Part shown: one piece after another, positions 34,746-43,710 of the stretch
Numbering within the stretch: the first letter of the stretch is position 1
How the letters are laid out: each line of letters begins with the position of its first letter
NCBI RefSeq assembly: GCF_030372765.1
Contig: NZ_JAUCMW010000001.1
Coordinates: forward strand, 62,001-126,000
Source of the DNA: Labilibaculum sp. K2S
Lineage (GTDB): Bacteria; Bacteroidota; Bacteroidia; Bacteroidales; Marinifilaceae
Direction: 5' to 3'
DNA length: 64,000 nucleotides
Notes under the pieces: generated by a model
Seen by the model: the letters and a program-made list of their open reading frames with translations, nothing else
Database searches by the model: none
What the model was told of the DNA's origin: nothing
Program-made: the position numbers and the translations under genes

Positions 34746-37466
34746 ATGAATTTTAAATTTTTTACGGCTGCAATTCTTATCGTACTGTTTATTGGGTGCA
34801 AAAATTCTGTGAAAACAGTAAAAATATTACAAGTGCCGGGGAAAGATCAATTTTGTAAGATTGACAAAGAAGGAGTGTCGGTGCTTCCAAGTGGTCGCTA
34901 TGTGACTCCTGCAGGTGAAGTTATCCCCATCACCAACGATCCGTATGGAATGGCAATCTCACCAGATGGAAAAAAAGCCGTAACCCTGCACAATGGTGTC
35001 ATCACGATTATCGATTTAATGCAGGTAACAGCACAGCGAATACCTGATTACGAAGGAAAAATACCTTCTCCTTTATCCAAAGGTTCATTTTTAGGTGTTG
35101 CTTTTTCCCTCGATTCAAAATATGTGTATTTAAGCGGAGGAGACAAAGGCGATGTAGTTATTTATGATGTTGAGAAACTGAAAAAGACAGATGATATTTC
35201 ATTGAATGGGAAAGTGAATGGCACAGATTATCAGGATAGTTTTACATCCGATTTGATGATGAATCCCGATAAAAACGAATTGCTGGTATTGGACAGGGCT
35301 AATTTCAGAATGGTTCGTGTCGATTTGGCCACTAAAAAGCTAACTGCTTCGGTTAAGGTTGGCCGCCAACCTTTCGGCATTGCTTTAAGTCCCGACAAAA
35401 AACAAGCTTTGGTTGCCAATGTGGGGATGTATTCTTACCCTCTTATTACAGGAGCAACACCCGAAAACATTCAAAACCTTTTGATTTCGCACCATCCTTA
35501 CGGAAACAATACACCCGAATCGGTTCATGGAACATTGGTAGAAGGCAAACAGATTCCAGGTCTGGGCAGTCCGAATCATCCTGATGCCATGAGTGTGTTT
35601 ACAATTGATCTGGAAAAAAATGAGGTAATTAATAAATTTAAAACAGGATATTTAATTGGAGAAACAGTAGAAGATGCCGAAGTTGTTGGTGGTGCAAGTC
35701 CGAACTCAATTGCTGTGGGAAAACAATTTGCCTATGTAACCAATGCCACCAACGATAACATTACAATAATAGATCATACCAGCCAAAAAATAGTCGGACA
35801 TATCCCTATTCAGGTTGATCAACGTATTGATAAGCTTAGAGGTTTGCTGCCATTTGGAATTACAATGACCAAAGATGAAAAGACCCTGTATGTTGCCCTT
35901 TTGGGATTTAATGCCGTTGCTGTAATCGATGTGCCGGGCAAAACAACCAAAGGTTTAATTCCTTCGGGCTGGGGACCAACCAGAGTGGAGTTGTCGAACG
36001 ACGAAAAAAATATTTACATCATTACCTGCCGGGGTTGGGGAGCAGGTCCCAATGGTGGGGTCGGTTTTGTACCGCCTGTTCAGGGCAGTTCGGTGAGTGA
36101 AATTCAGTTGGGGAGTTTTCAAAAAGTACAGGTGCCCGGCGTTGATGAACTGGCCCGCTATACCAAACAATCGATCGATAATACATTTATTGAAACAACT
36201 ATTGAAGAGGATGGAAAAAACCCTCTGCCTGAATTGCCCGGATTGCGCCAAAGTCCGATTAAACATGTGGTGTATATCACCAAGGAAAACAGAACCTACG
36301 ATGAGATTTTCGGTCAGTTGAAAGTTGCTGCCGGCGACAGTACATTGGCACGGTATGGTACTAACAATACTTACACATTGCCCGACTCTCTTCAAAATCA
36401 GTTTCCCAATCTGCGTATTTCACCCAATCACATAAAAGCGGCCAAACAATTTTCTTTTTCAGACAATTACTATTGCGACAGCGATGCATCCGTACATGGT
36501 CATCATTGGTTGGTTGGGGTAATTCCCAATGAATGGGTCGAATCCAATGCCAGTACAGACAAAACAGCTATGCCTTTTTCGAAAGCCGAAGGACGACGCT
36601 TTCCGAAAACAATCGGAAGTGTAGATCCGGAAGATTATGCTGAAATAGGCGGACTTTGGGAGGCCTTGGAACGACAGCAGATAGAATTCTACAATTTCGG
36701 ACAGGCCAACGAAAGCGGGCACGAACGCGAGGCATGGTACGATACCAATACAGGTGCTGCTCATGGCGTAATGATTCCCATGCAAAATGCCTTGTTCACA
36801 AGAACCAGTCATAATTATGCCGGTTACAACACGTCCATTCCCGATCAATACCGAATGGATCAGTTCGAATTGGAATTTACGAAGAAATGGATAGACAGCA
36901 ACGACGAAATGCCTCCTTTCATCACCATGATGATTCCCAACGATCATGGTGCAAGTCCTAATGCCGAACAAGGATATCCGTACCGCCAGTCGTATATGGT
37001 CGACAATGATTTGGCTGTTGGCCGTGTACTGCATTTTTTATCGCGGACAAAATACTGGAAAGATATGCTCGTAATTATCACCGAAGATGATCCTCAGGGA
37101 GGAGTGGATCATATTGATGCTCACCGTTCTGTTTTGATGATGGCAGGGCCGTATGTAAAGCATGGATATGTTTCGCATACTCATGCCAATTTTGGAGCTA
37201 TATTGAAAACCATATACAATATTTTAAATGTTCCCTATGTGAATCATTTCGACCTAACCGGTTCGTTATTACAGGATTTTTTTACGGATAAACCCGATTT
37301 TACGCCCTATACATTGGAACTTCACGATAACCGGATTTATGATGCCGAACTGTCGATGAAGAAATACCATAAAACCATCGACTGGAGAAAGATTGAGCAA
37401 GGGCCTGAAATGGATAATGTAGAAGATGCCCGCGAAGATTTTACAAAAAACAATACCGAGGAATAG
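34746..37466 (+). CDS. YncE-type beta-propeller / alkaline phosphatase-like fusion lipoprotein
   Basis: A 906-residue lipoprotein (signal MNFKFFTAAILIVLFIGC, Cys18). The N-terminal half is a seven-bladed YVTN/YncE propeller: NDPYGMAISPDGKKAVTLHN, GRQPFGIALSPDKKQALVAN, ASPNSIAVGKQFAYVTNATN, LPFGITMTKDEKTLYVALLG. The C-terminal half is a phosphoesterase/alkaline-phosphatase superfamily domain: HVVYITKENRTYDEIFGQL, FSFSDNYYCDSDASVHGHHW, TMMIPNDHGASP and VIITEDDPQGGVDHIDAHRS. This bifunctional arrangement is known in Bacteroidota. The metal-binding D and H residues are present; the substrate (phosphate or sulfate ester) is unknown. Codon use is more GC-rich than that of neighbouring genes. Confidence 0.88.
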   Translation: MNFKFFTAAILIVLFIGCKNSVKTVKILQVPGKDQFCKIDKEGVSVLPSGRYVTPAGEVIPITNDPYGMAISPDGKKAVTLHNGVITIIDLMQVTAQRIPDYEGKIPSPLSKGSFLGVAFSLDSKYVYLSGGDKGDVVIYDVEKLKKTDDISLNGKVNGTDYQDSFTSDLMMNPDKNELLVLDRANFRMVRVDLATKKLTASVKVGRQPFGIALSPDKKQALVANVGMYSYPLITGATPENIQNLLISHHPYGNNTPESVHGTLVEGKQIPGLGSPNHPDAMSVFTIDLEKNEVINKFKTGYLIGETVEDAEVVGGASPNSIAVGKQFAYVTNATNDNITIIDHTSQKIVGHIPIQVDQRIDKLRGLLPFGITMTKDEKTLYVALLGFNAVAVIDVPGKTTKGLIPSGWGPTRVELSNDEKNIYIITCRGWGAGPNGGVGFVPPVQGSSVSEIQLGSFQKVQVPGVDELARYTKQSIDNTFIETTIEEDGKNPLPELPGLRQSPIKHVVYITKENRTYDEIFGQLKVAAGDSTLARYGTNNTYTLPDSLQNQFPNLRISPNHIKAAKQFSFSDNYYCDSDASVHGHHWLVGVIPNEWVESNASTDKTAMPFSKAEGRRFPKTIGSVDPEDYAEIGGLWEALERQQIEFYNFGQANESGHEREAWYDTNTGAAHGVMIPMQNALFTRTSHNYAGYNTSIPDQYRMDQFELEFTKKWIDSNDEMPPFITMMIPNDHGASPNAEQGYPYRQSYMVDNDLAVGRVLHFLSRTKYWKDMLVIITEDDPQGGVDHIDAHRSVLMMAGPYVKHGYVSHTHANFGAILKTIYNILNVPYVNHFDLTGSLLQDFFTDKPDFTPYTLELHDNRIYDAELSMKKYHKTIDWRKIEQGPEMDNVEDAREDFTKNNTEE

Positions 37467-37584
37467 AATGCATTGCCAATTTAAAATGAATTAAATTTCA
37501 AATATATTTTAAAAGATGAGTTTTGATGTTAATTTGGTATCCGCTTATTTTTACAAGCGAAACAAACTTTTAAGCATCATTTTT

Positions 37585-39183
37585 ATGAACAAACGAATTC
37601 TCCTGATACAAGCTTTGCTTGTTTCACTCTTGCTTTTTTCATGCAAAAAACCAACTCCTAAGGATTTGGCAAAAGAAAATTTAATTCCTCAGCCTGCCAG
37701 TCTTCTTGCAACGGGCAGCTCTTTCGACTGGACTGCGAAAACAAAAATTTATGTGCAGGAAAAGCAGGAGGGCAGCCAACAAGTAGCAAATTATTTGGCA
37801 AAGCTGATTGCTCCGTCAACGGGATTTACTACCGAAGTGAAAAGAGTAACAAATCCGGCAGATAAAAAAGGAATTGTTCTGATTCTGTCGGATGATACTA
37901 TTTCCGGTGATGAAGCGTACACATTAAAGATTACTGAAAAAAGAGTTGTTCTGGAAGCGCATCAGCCAGCCGGATTGTTTCGGGGAGTGCAAACCATCAG
38001 ACAACTGCTGCCGGCAAAAATAGAATTGGATAGTGTACAAGCAGGGCCTTGGGAACTGGCCAGCGGTATTATTCAGGATGCACCAAATTACCAGTATCGT
38101 GGAGCAATGCTGGATGTGGCACGTCATTTTTTTGGAGTTGAAGATGTAAAGCGGTTTATTGATTTGATTGCAGCATACAAAATGAATGTGCTGCATCTGC
38201 ACCTTACCGATGATCAGGGCTGGAGAATCGAAATCAAGTCGTGGCCCAATTTAACAACTCATGGCGGAAGTACACAGGTTGACGGCGAAAAAGGTGGGTT
38301 TTACACTCAGAATCAGTACTGCGAAATTGTAAACTATGCACAGGAAAGATTTATAACTGTTATCCCCGAGATTGATATGCCAGGGCACACCAATGCTGCT
38401 TTGGCTTCCTACGCCTGTTTAAATGCCAATAACAAGGTTACCGATTTGTACACCGGCACCAATGTTGGTTTTAGTACGTTGGCCACCGATAAGGAAATCA
38501 CCTACAAATTTATTGATGATGTGATTGGCGAATTGGCAGCCCTTACACCAGGTGAATACATCCACATTGGCGGCGACGAGTCGAATGCAACCAAAAAGAA
38601 AGATTACATCAGCTTTGTGAATCGGGTGCAGAAAATTGTAAGCAGTCACAAGAAAAAAATGATTGGGTGGGCCGATGTGGCTGCTGCCGAATTGGAAGAA
38701 AACTCTCTGGCTCAATTTTGGCAAACCAAGCCAGATAATGCAATAAAGGCCGTAAATCAAAATGTAAAAATCATTATGTCGCCGGCCAACCGTGCTTACC
38801 TCGACATGCAATACGATTCCATTTGTCCGTTAGGCTTGCATTGGGCGGGTTATGTGGATGTGAAAAAGGCTTACGAGTGGAGCATTGAAAACTTTGCGGA
38901 AGGCATCAGTAAAGAAAATATTGTAGGAATTGAAGCACCATTATGGGGAGAAACGATTGAAACAATGGATGACATTGAATACCTTGTTTTCCCAAGATTG
39001 CCGGGCTACGCCGAATTAGGATGGTCGAAGAACACCAACAAAAGCTGGGACGAGTATAGGATTCGTTTGGGAAAACAGAAAGAACGTTTTGGGTACATGA
39101 ACATCAACTATTACCAATCGCCCTTAATTCCATGGGCTGATCGAGGAAACGAAAAAATAATACAACAGAAGGAAAAGAAATAA
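37585..39183 (+). CDS. GH20 beta-N-acetylhexosaminidase lipoprotein
   Basis: A 532-residue lipoprotein from the ATG at 37585 (signal MNKRILLIQALLVSLLLFSC, Cys20); the upstream ATG at 37516 would bury this signal. A GH20b-like N-terminal domain (about 35-150) is followed by the catalytic barrel starting YRGAMLDVARHFFGVEDVKR, with LHLHLTDDQGWRIEIKSWP, VIPEIDMPGHTNAALASY and the catalytic pair D331-E332 in YIHIGGDES, and GWADV further on. It removes terminal GlcNAc/GalNAc, using the substrate acetamido group as nucleophile. Next to a beta-glucuronidase this suggests an amino-sugar/uronate glycan such as a glycosaminoglycan-like polymer. Confidence 0.95.
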   Translation: MNKRILLIQALLVSLLLFSCKKPTPKDLAKENLIPQPASLLATGSSFDWTAKTKIYVQEKQEGSQQVANYLAKLIAPSTGFTTEVKRVTNPADKKGIVLILSDDTISGDEAYTLKITEKRVVLEAHQPAGLFRGVQTIRQLLPAKIELDSVQAGPWELASGIIQDAPNYQYRGAMLDVARHFFGVEDVKRFIDLIAAYKMNVLHLHLTDDQGWRIEIKSWPNLTTHGGSTQVDGEKGGFYTQNQYCEIVNYAQERFITVIPEIDMPGHTNAALASYACLNANNKVTDLYTGTNVGFSTLATDKEITYKFIDDVIGELAALTPGEYIHIGGDESNATKKKDYISFVNRVQKIVSSHKKKMIGWADVAAAELEENSLAQFWQTKPDNAIKAVNQNVKIIMSPANRAYLDMQYDSICPLGLHWAGYVDVKKAYEWSIENFAEGISKENIVGIEAPLWGETIETMDDIEYLVFPRLPGYAELGWSKNTNKSWDEYRIRLGKQKERFGYMNINYYQSPLIPWADRGNEKIIQQKEKK

Positions 39184-39267
39184 TTAGTAGTGTTTCTGTA
39201 AAATTGGAAACTTTACTCAAAGTATTTCGTAGAACCATTCACCGTTAACATTTTAAATAACAATAAG

Positions 39268-39561
39268 ATGTATACAAACTTATCTGAAATACAAAAACAA
39301 TATTTTTATAATTTGTGTGGTGAAACTCATCAATCATCAGAAACAAAAGGGCGTTTTAAAACAAGTAAGCCGTATAACAATGAGTATTATAAATTCTCTC
39401 CCTGGGGATTTGAATATTTTTTTGATGCAGAAAAAGGTTATCTGATATGTATATTGTCTCATCATATGACTGACAACCGAATTTATGGTTGGGATCATCG
39501 GGGGAATGAATTATCAGATTATATCATTTCTGAATATTTTAAAAGGAATAATGTAGCTTAA
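39268..39561 (+). CDS. Small hypothetical protein
   Basis: A 97-residue protein, no signal peptide or membrane helix: YFYNLCGETHQSSETKGRFK, WGFEYFFDAEKGYLICILSH, HMTDNRIYGWDHRGNELSDY. The WGFEYFFD and GWD motifs are distinctive but not known to me. It is followed by a terminator, and its neighbours differ in base composition, so it marks the start of the AT-rich accessory stretch. Function unknown. Confidence 0.65.
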   Translation: MYTNLSEIQKQYFYNLCGETHQSSETKGRFKTSKPYNNEYYKFSPWGFEYFFDAEKGYLICILSHHMTDNRIYGWDHRGNELSDYIISEYFKRNNVA

Positions 39562-39611
39562 AAAATAAATATTTGTGTAGAACAGATGTAACAAAAGTAA
39601 ATGTAAAGTTT

Positions 39612-39642
39612 ACCCGACTCTTTTAAAGAGCCGGGTTTTTTA
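39612..39642 (+). terminator. Terminator after small hypothetical gene
   Basis: ACCCG-A-CTCTTT...AAAGAG-C-CGGGT stem with one internal mismatch, then six T. Confidence 0.8.
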
Positions 39643-39883
39643 TTTGTGGGAATATATGTCTTTTTATGTTGCTTGAAAAGCAGTTGTAAATTTTGCGATA
39701 TAAATGTTTTGTTAGCTAGTTTGAGTTTCGTAGATTCGGAAGGTGAAAATGAGAAAAGTGTTTTTATTGCTCTATAAGGGGTGGTAATTACACCTTATTT
39801 ATCTAGATGTAGATGAAATAAAGCCCATGGCTTTATTTAGAAGAAATAAGTAAGGAAATCTCCTAATCATAAAAAAAAATGAA
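39643..39883. other. Gap before the 777-aa gene
   Basis: No ORF of note. The word GTTAGCTAGTTTG at 39711 resembles the terminal GTTTAGC of the attC-like element after the next gene, so the two may mark the ends of one cassette. No clear promoter was found. Confidence 0.35.
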
Positions 39884-42217
39884 ATGCCTGTTAGTAGGAA
39901 AAGGAAAAAAAAGAAAAACGCAAAGATTAACAAGAAGGTTTACAAACCATATGAAGTTGTAAAACAGGAATTCGTAAGAATTGAAAATCCTTTTCCTGAA
40001 GATATTCCCTTTGAAAAGAGATTAGAAATAATTATTGAAATTGGGAATAAATCAAAGGAAGAATATGAAAAAGAATATGAAAATCTAATCGGATATTTTA
40101 AGGCATACAATTCATTATATCTTTGCTCATTTTGTGCTTATTATTTTGGGAAGCATGAAGAAGGAATTGATAGAGAAGCAATAGACGGTTTTCTTGATTT
40201 CCCTCCTTTTTATCTAGAAATATTACAATGCGTCGCATTGATGACAGAGAAAGTTATCTCTGCAAAACCACTAAATGAAAAAATAACTGATTTTGAATCA
40301 ACTATAAAAAATCTAAATAAATCCCAGTCTGCAAGTTATTTTAAATTAGTAGAGAAAGCATCAAGTCAAGAGGATATAAGTGCTATAGTACTTAGGACAG
40401 AAATGATGGTACATACATTAGCAGTTAGAAACTGGGCGTATGTTCATCAAATGGATGAAATCACCTTAGAATTAGCAAATCTTGTAGAGACTGTGTTTAA
40501 AGATAGTATTGGCTTTATACCAAGTCATATGTTAGATTTATTATCAGGAATTATTGAATTGAATGAAAATAAATTAAATAATCACCTTAAAAAAACACGT
40601 AGTTTTATAATACCTAAAAAATGTGATGGTGTTTTCACTAAATATGAAGAAGCATTTCCACATGTCGTTAAAACAAATGCTACTCAAAGAGAAGAAATTT
40701 GGACTCGTGTAGGCAAGAATATTAAAAATCTTAAGACAATGTTTTTAGCACATTCAGATTATTCTTTGTCTGATGTCTATTCTCATAGTATTACAGAGGT
40801 GTCTAACTATTTATCAGATAAAATATCGGAAATCGAGATTTCAAACATTTTAGATAAACTAAGTTACCAATTAGGTGAGTTGTCTGAGATAAACAGGGAT
40901 TTTATATTTTTAGATAATCCTGTTCATTTAAAACCGTTTATTAAGACAGACGAAGAAAAATATTTTTCTATAATACCACATATGTTTAGTCATATTGCAT
41001 TAGATATTCTTGAATCTTTTATAACAGAAAATTCAAAAATAAAGAAGCAGTATCTTTCAGTTAAAGGCAAATATTTGGAAGAAAAGGTCGAAAATTTAAT
41101 GAGAAAATCATTCCCAAAAGCACAAGTATTCAAGGGAAGTTTATGGAAACGGAACGATGATGATAAATTATATGAGAATGATTTATTAGTACTAATTGAA
41201 GAGTTTGCTATAATTATTGAGTGTAAGTCTGGAGCGATATCTCCTCCTGCCAAGAGAGGTGCTCCAGAACGTCTTTTTAAAACTATGAAGGAATTAGTTG
41301 TAGAGCCTTCCGAACAAGCAATTCGTTTCCGGAATTTTTTAAAAGAAAATCCTAAACTTCATAAATTAAAAACTAAATCAGGAACCGTAAATAATATTGA
41401 TAGCTCAAAAATTAGATTTTATGTTCCATTAGGGGTAACACTTTCAAATCTAGGTTTTATTGGCTGTAATTTAAAGAAACTGATATCTGCTAACATTATA
41501 TCTCATAAACTAAGCGAACTTGCACCATCAATAAGCTATACAGACCTAGAAATTATTTTTGAGGTTTTGACTACACAAGCTGAAAAAATACATTATCTAT
41601 CACGCAGAAGAGAATTTGAAGCTCATGTTAATTTTCAAGGTGATGAAATGGATTTATTTGGTTTCTATTTGGATAATGGTTTTAATATTGGGGAAACTGA
41701 GTTTGATGAGAATTTTCACATAGATTTGACTTTAAAATCAAAAGAACTAGACCCATATTTTATTGGAAAACATAGAAATGTTAAAGTAGAGAAGCCAACA
41801 TTACAAAAAACAGAATATTGGTCTGACCTTTTAACGAAAATTGAGTCGAGTTCTAAAAACTGGTTAGTTTCCTCATTTATTTTATTGAATCAGCCAAAAG
41901 AAAACCAAATTGAATATGAAAAGAAACTAAAGCAATTAATGGGCATGGTCATAAATGATGAGTGTGAAAAAAAACACAATTATTTATTTATGCATTTTGG
42001 ACCTGAAAGAAGAAAATATATACTTGTTGGCTACCCATATAAAGATACAGATAAAGAAACAAGAGATGGAATTATAAATGACATTGTAGGTCAAATTGAA
42101 GAAGAGGAAAATGTAAAAGGATACTTGATTATTGGATACAATTTAAATTCATCAAATTATCCATATTCAGTATTAGCAGGAAGTATGAAAACTAGATTAT
42201 TTGATAAATTGGACTAA
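39884..42217 (+). CDS. Large PD-(D/E)XK nuclease-domain protein of unknown function
   Basis: A 777-residue cytoplasmic protein beginning with a very basic tract (SRKRKKKKNAKINKKVYK). Residues 25-390 are helical with no recognised domain. Around residues 395-470 there is a restriction-endonuclease-like core: KGKYLEEKVENLMRKSFPKA, then END with D433, and AIIIECKSG with E446-x-K448, giving the D-x12-ExK motif typical of PD-(D/E)XK/NERD-like nucleases. The C-terminal 300 residues have YVPLGVTLSNLGFIG, YWSDLLTKIESSSKNWLVSS and YLFMHFGPERRKYILVGYPY. It lies in an AT-rich region and is followed 7 bases later by an attC-like hairpin. A defence or DNA-processing role is inference. Confidence 0.7.
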   Translation: MPVSRKRKKKKNAKINKKVYKPYEVVKQEFVRIENPFPEDIPFEKRLEIIIEIGNKSKEEYEKEYENLIGYFKAYNSLYLCSFCAYYFGKHEEGIDREAIDGFLDFPPFYLEILQCVALMTEKVISAKPLNEKITDFESTIKNLNKSQSASYFKLVEKASSQEDISAIVLRTEMMVHTLAVRNWAYVHQMDEITLELANLVETVFKDSIGFIPSHMLDLLSGIIELNENKLNNHLKKTRSFIIPKKCDGVFTKYEEAFPHVVKTNATQREEIWTRVGKNIKNLKTMFLAHSDYSLSDVYSHSITEVSNYLSDKISEIEISNILDKLSYQLGELSEINRDFIFLDNPVHLKPFIKTDEEKYFSIIPHMFSHIALDILESFITENSKIKKQYLSVKGKYLEEKVENLMRKSFPKAQVFKGSLWKRNDDDKLYENDLLVLIEEFAIIIECKSGAISPPAKRGAPERLFKTMKELVVEPSEQAIRFRNFLKENPKLHKLKTKSGTVNNIDSSKIRFYVPLGVTLSNLGFIGCNLKKLISANIISHKLSELAPSISYTDLEIIFEVLTTQAEKIHYLSRRREFEAHVNFQGDEMDLFGFYLDNGFNIGETEFDENFHIDLTLKSKELDPYFIGKHRNVKVEKPTLQKTEYWSDLLTKIESSSKNWLVSSFILLNQPKENQIEYEKKLKQLMGMVINDECEKKHNYLFMHFGPERRKYILVGYPYKDTDKETRDGIINDIVGQIEEEENVKGYLIIGYNLNSSNYPYSVLAGSMKTRLFDKLD

Positions 42218-42224
42218 AAAACCA

Positions 42225-42363
42225 GTTGCTAACAAGCTGACATAAAACATTGCGAAGATAGTGGTGTGCTTGAACGAAATAACATTTAATCAATAGAGTA
42301 TCTGGATGGTGAATTTGTGTTTGAAAATGCGCAACGTTTCATGCCAACATATGTTTAGCAAAC
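42225..42363. repeat. attC-like large imperfect hairpin
   Basis: GTTGCTAACA (42225-42234) and TGTTTAGCAAAC (42352-42363) are imperfect inverted ends. Inward, TGACAT/ATGCCA and AAACATTGCG/CGCAACGTTT continue the pairing, so two arms of about 30 nt enclose a ~75-nt variable centre. This resembles the integron attC site (R'' RYYYAAC-like at one end, R' GTTRRRY-like at the other, each with one mismatch) and similar elements behind accessory genes in Bacteroidota. It sits between the stop of the 777-aa gene and the next gene, the expected cassette position. Confidence 0.5.
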
Positions 42364-42392
42364 ATTAGAAGGATGAAGAATCAATACAAAAT

Positions 42393-42968
42393 ATGAGAGA
42401 GGTTATAAAAACAGAAATACTAAATAATTTCAAGGATTTTTCAAGTGGGGTTGGTGCTAGCCTAAAAATTCCAACTAAATTGGATATTGACTCTGGTGGA
42501 GCATTACAGTATCTTACAATAAATATTGAGAAAGAACTTGATAATAGTAAAATTGTTATTAATCAAACATTTTCATATCTGTTTAGCCAGCCAGAGGAAT
42601 TAGTAGCTCAAACTGGATTAATCTTAACTATTAAGAAAACTGTTCGGTCAGATTTTTATCTTCACTTTTGGCAACGTGAATTAATGGATCGGATATTTTC
42701 AAAAGACAGAATTAATTCAGGAAACCCAATTTTTAATAAAACGTTTTCAGTCAGGAGCAATAATCCGAACATTGTAAATTCAATATTTACAAACTCGAAT
42801 GTTCAAGATTTATTTTTGAATAATAAGTTCTTAGTTTTTAATGTAAATTCTAACGGAAGAGAAATTAAGATTAAACTTAAAAATATGGTACTGAAAAAGT
42901 ATGAAACTGAAGAGATTGAGAATTATCATAACAATTTATTGTTTATAAACAATTTGATTAAAGTATAA
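42393..42968 (+). CDS. Hypothetical protein of the accessory stretch
   Basis: A 191-residue soluble protein with no signal peptide or membrane helix: VGASLKIPTKLDIDSGGALQ, QTFSYLFSQPEELVAQTGLI, LTIKKTVRSDFYLHFWQREL, then a beta-rich end VLKKYETEEIENYHNNLLFI. No family is recognised. It starts about 30 bases after the attC-like element and ends just before an 18-bp palindrome. Very AT-rich, in keeping with acquired DNA. Confidence 0.6.
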   Translation: MREVIKTEILNNFKDFSSGVGASLKIPTKLDIDSGGALQYLTINIEKELDNSKIVINQTFSYLFSQPEELVAQTGLILTIKKTVRSDFYLHFWQRELMDRIFSKDRINSGNPIFNKTFSVRSNNPNIVNSIFTNSNVQDLFLNNKFLVFNVNSNGREIKIKLKNMVLKKYETEEIENYHNNLLFINNLIKV

Positions 42969-42972
42969 AATT

Positions 42973-42990
42973 TCCTTTGTTAACAAAGGA
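42973..42990. repeat. 18-bp perfect palindrome
   Basis: TCCTTTGTTAACAAAGGA reads the same on both strands. It lies 5 bases after the hypothetical gene stop; no T run follows, so a terminator role is weak and a recombination or protein-binding site is possible. Confidence 0.6.
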
Positions 42991-43051
42991 TATAGTGCAT
43001 TTGGCAGATAGCGCTAGTTGGAACCTATTTTGATATAAGTTCAGTAAATTA

Positions 43052-43252
43052 ATGCAGAATAAGTTTTGCATAATTGATTTTGAAAAAGTGATTTATGGTT
43101 CGTACAATTGGACTAATAAAGCCCAATATAATGATGAAACTATATCAATAATTGACAGGCGTTTGGAGTCAAAAAAGTTTGCAGAACAATTTTTAAAAAT
43201 TAAACTTGAAATTAAAAAGCAAAATTGGACAGTAATTTATTTAGGGAATTAA
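43052..43252 (+). pseudogene. Phospholipase D-like protein fragment
   Basis: Only the C-terminal HKD half of a PLD-like protein remains (66 codons): QNKFCIIDFEKVIYGSYNWT followed by NKAQYNDETISIID. The expected H of the HxK(x)4D motif is Q here and the whole N-terminal half is missing; upstream frames hold stops. The GSYNWT and YNDE positions are otherwise conserved. It is a decayed remnant of an acquired gene rather than a functional enzyme. Confidence 0.7.
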
Positions 43253-43279
43253 AAACAGTAAAACGAAACAAATAACGAA

Positions 43280-43597
43280 ATGAATGATTTTTTGATAGCA
43301 ATAGGTATTGGTCTTACAGCTGGTTTGATCGACATTATTCCAATGATGATTCAGAAACTTGATAAGCGGGATACTATCTCAGCTTTTGTACACTATTTCG
43401 CACTTGGATTAATTATTCCATTTGTGAATTGGGGATTAACTGCATGGATGACAGGAATGATTATCGCTTTACTGACCGCCATACCGGTTATGATTGTTGT
43501 TTACCCAAAAGACAAAAAAGCAATTGTTCCAATGATACTGTTTTCGTTGATATTGGGTGCGGGAATTGGAATTGCCGGGGCAAAATTTATCGGATAG
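43280..43597 (+). CDS. Small integral membrane protein
   Basis: A 105-residue protein with three or four membrane helices: LIAIGIGLTAGLIDIIPMMI (about 5-24), FVHYFALGLIIPFVNWGLTA (36-56), MTGMIIALLTAIPVMIVVYP (57-76) and MILFSLILGAGIGIAGAKFI (85-105). There is a basic loop after helix 1 (QKLDKRDT). I do not recognise the family. It lies at the edge of the accessory stretch, with base composition nearer to the core genome. Confidence 0.75.
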   Translation: MNDFLIAIGIGLTAGLIDIIPMMIQKLDKRDTISAFVHYFALGLIIPFVNWGLTAWMTGMIIALLTAIPVMIVVYPKDKKAIVPMILFSLILGAGIGIAGAKFIG

Positions 43598-43710
43598 AAA
43601 ATGAAGGGATTGATTAAAAAATAATAAAAGACCATGCCGCAATTAATTCCGGAATTATCAAAGAATATCACGAAAAACAAATATTTTTAACAGACTATAA
43701 ATTTATTTTA

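Noticed and set aside
36459..37034. A 191-codon ORF antisense to the propeller-phosphatase gene
   Set aside because: Shadow of a strongly coding frame with recognisable phosphatase motifs; no independent start or domain.
43052..43252. Functional small phospholipase D
   Set aside because: The catalytic His of the HKD motif is Gln and the first half of the protein is missing.
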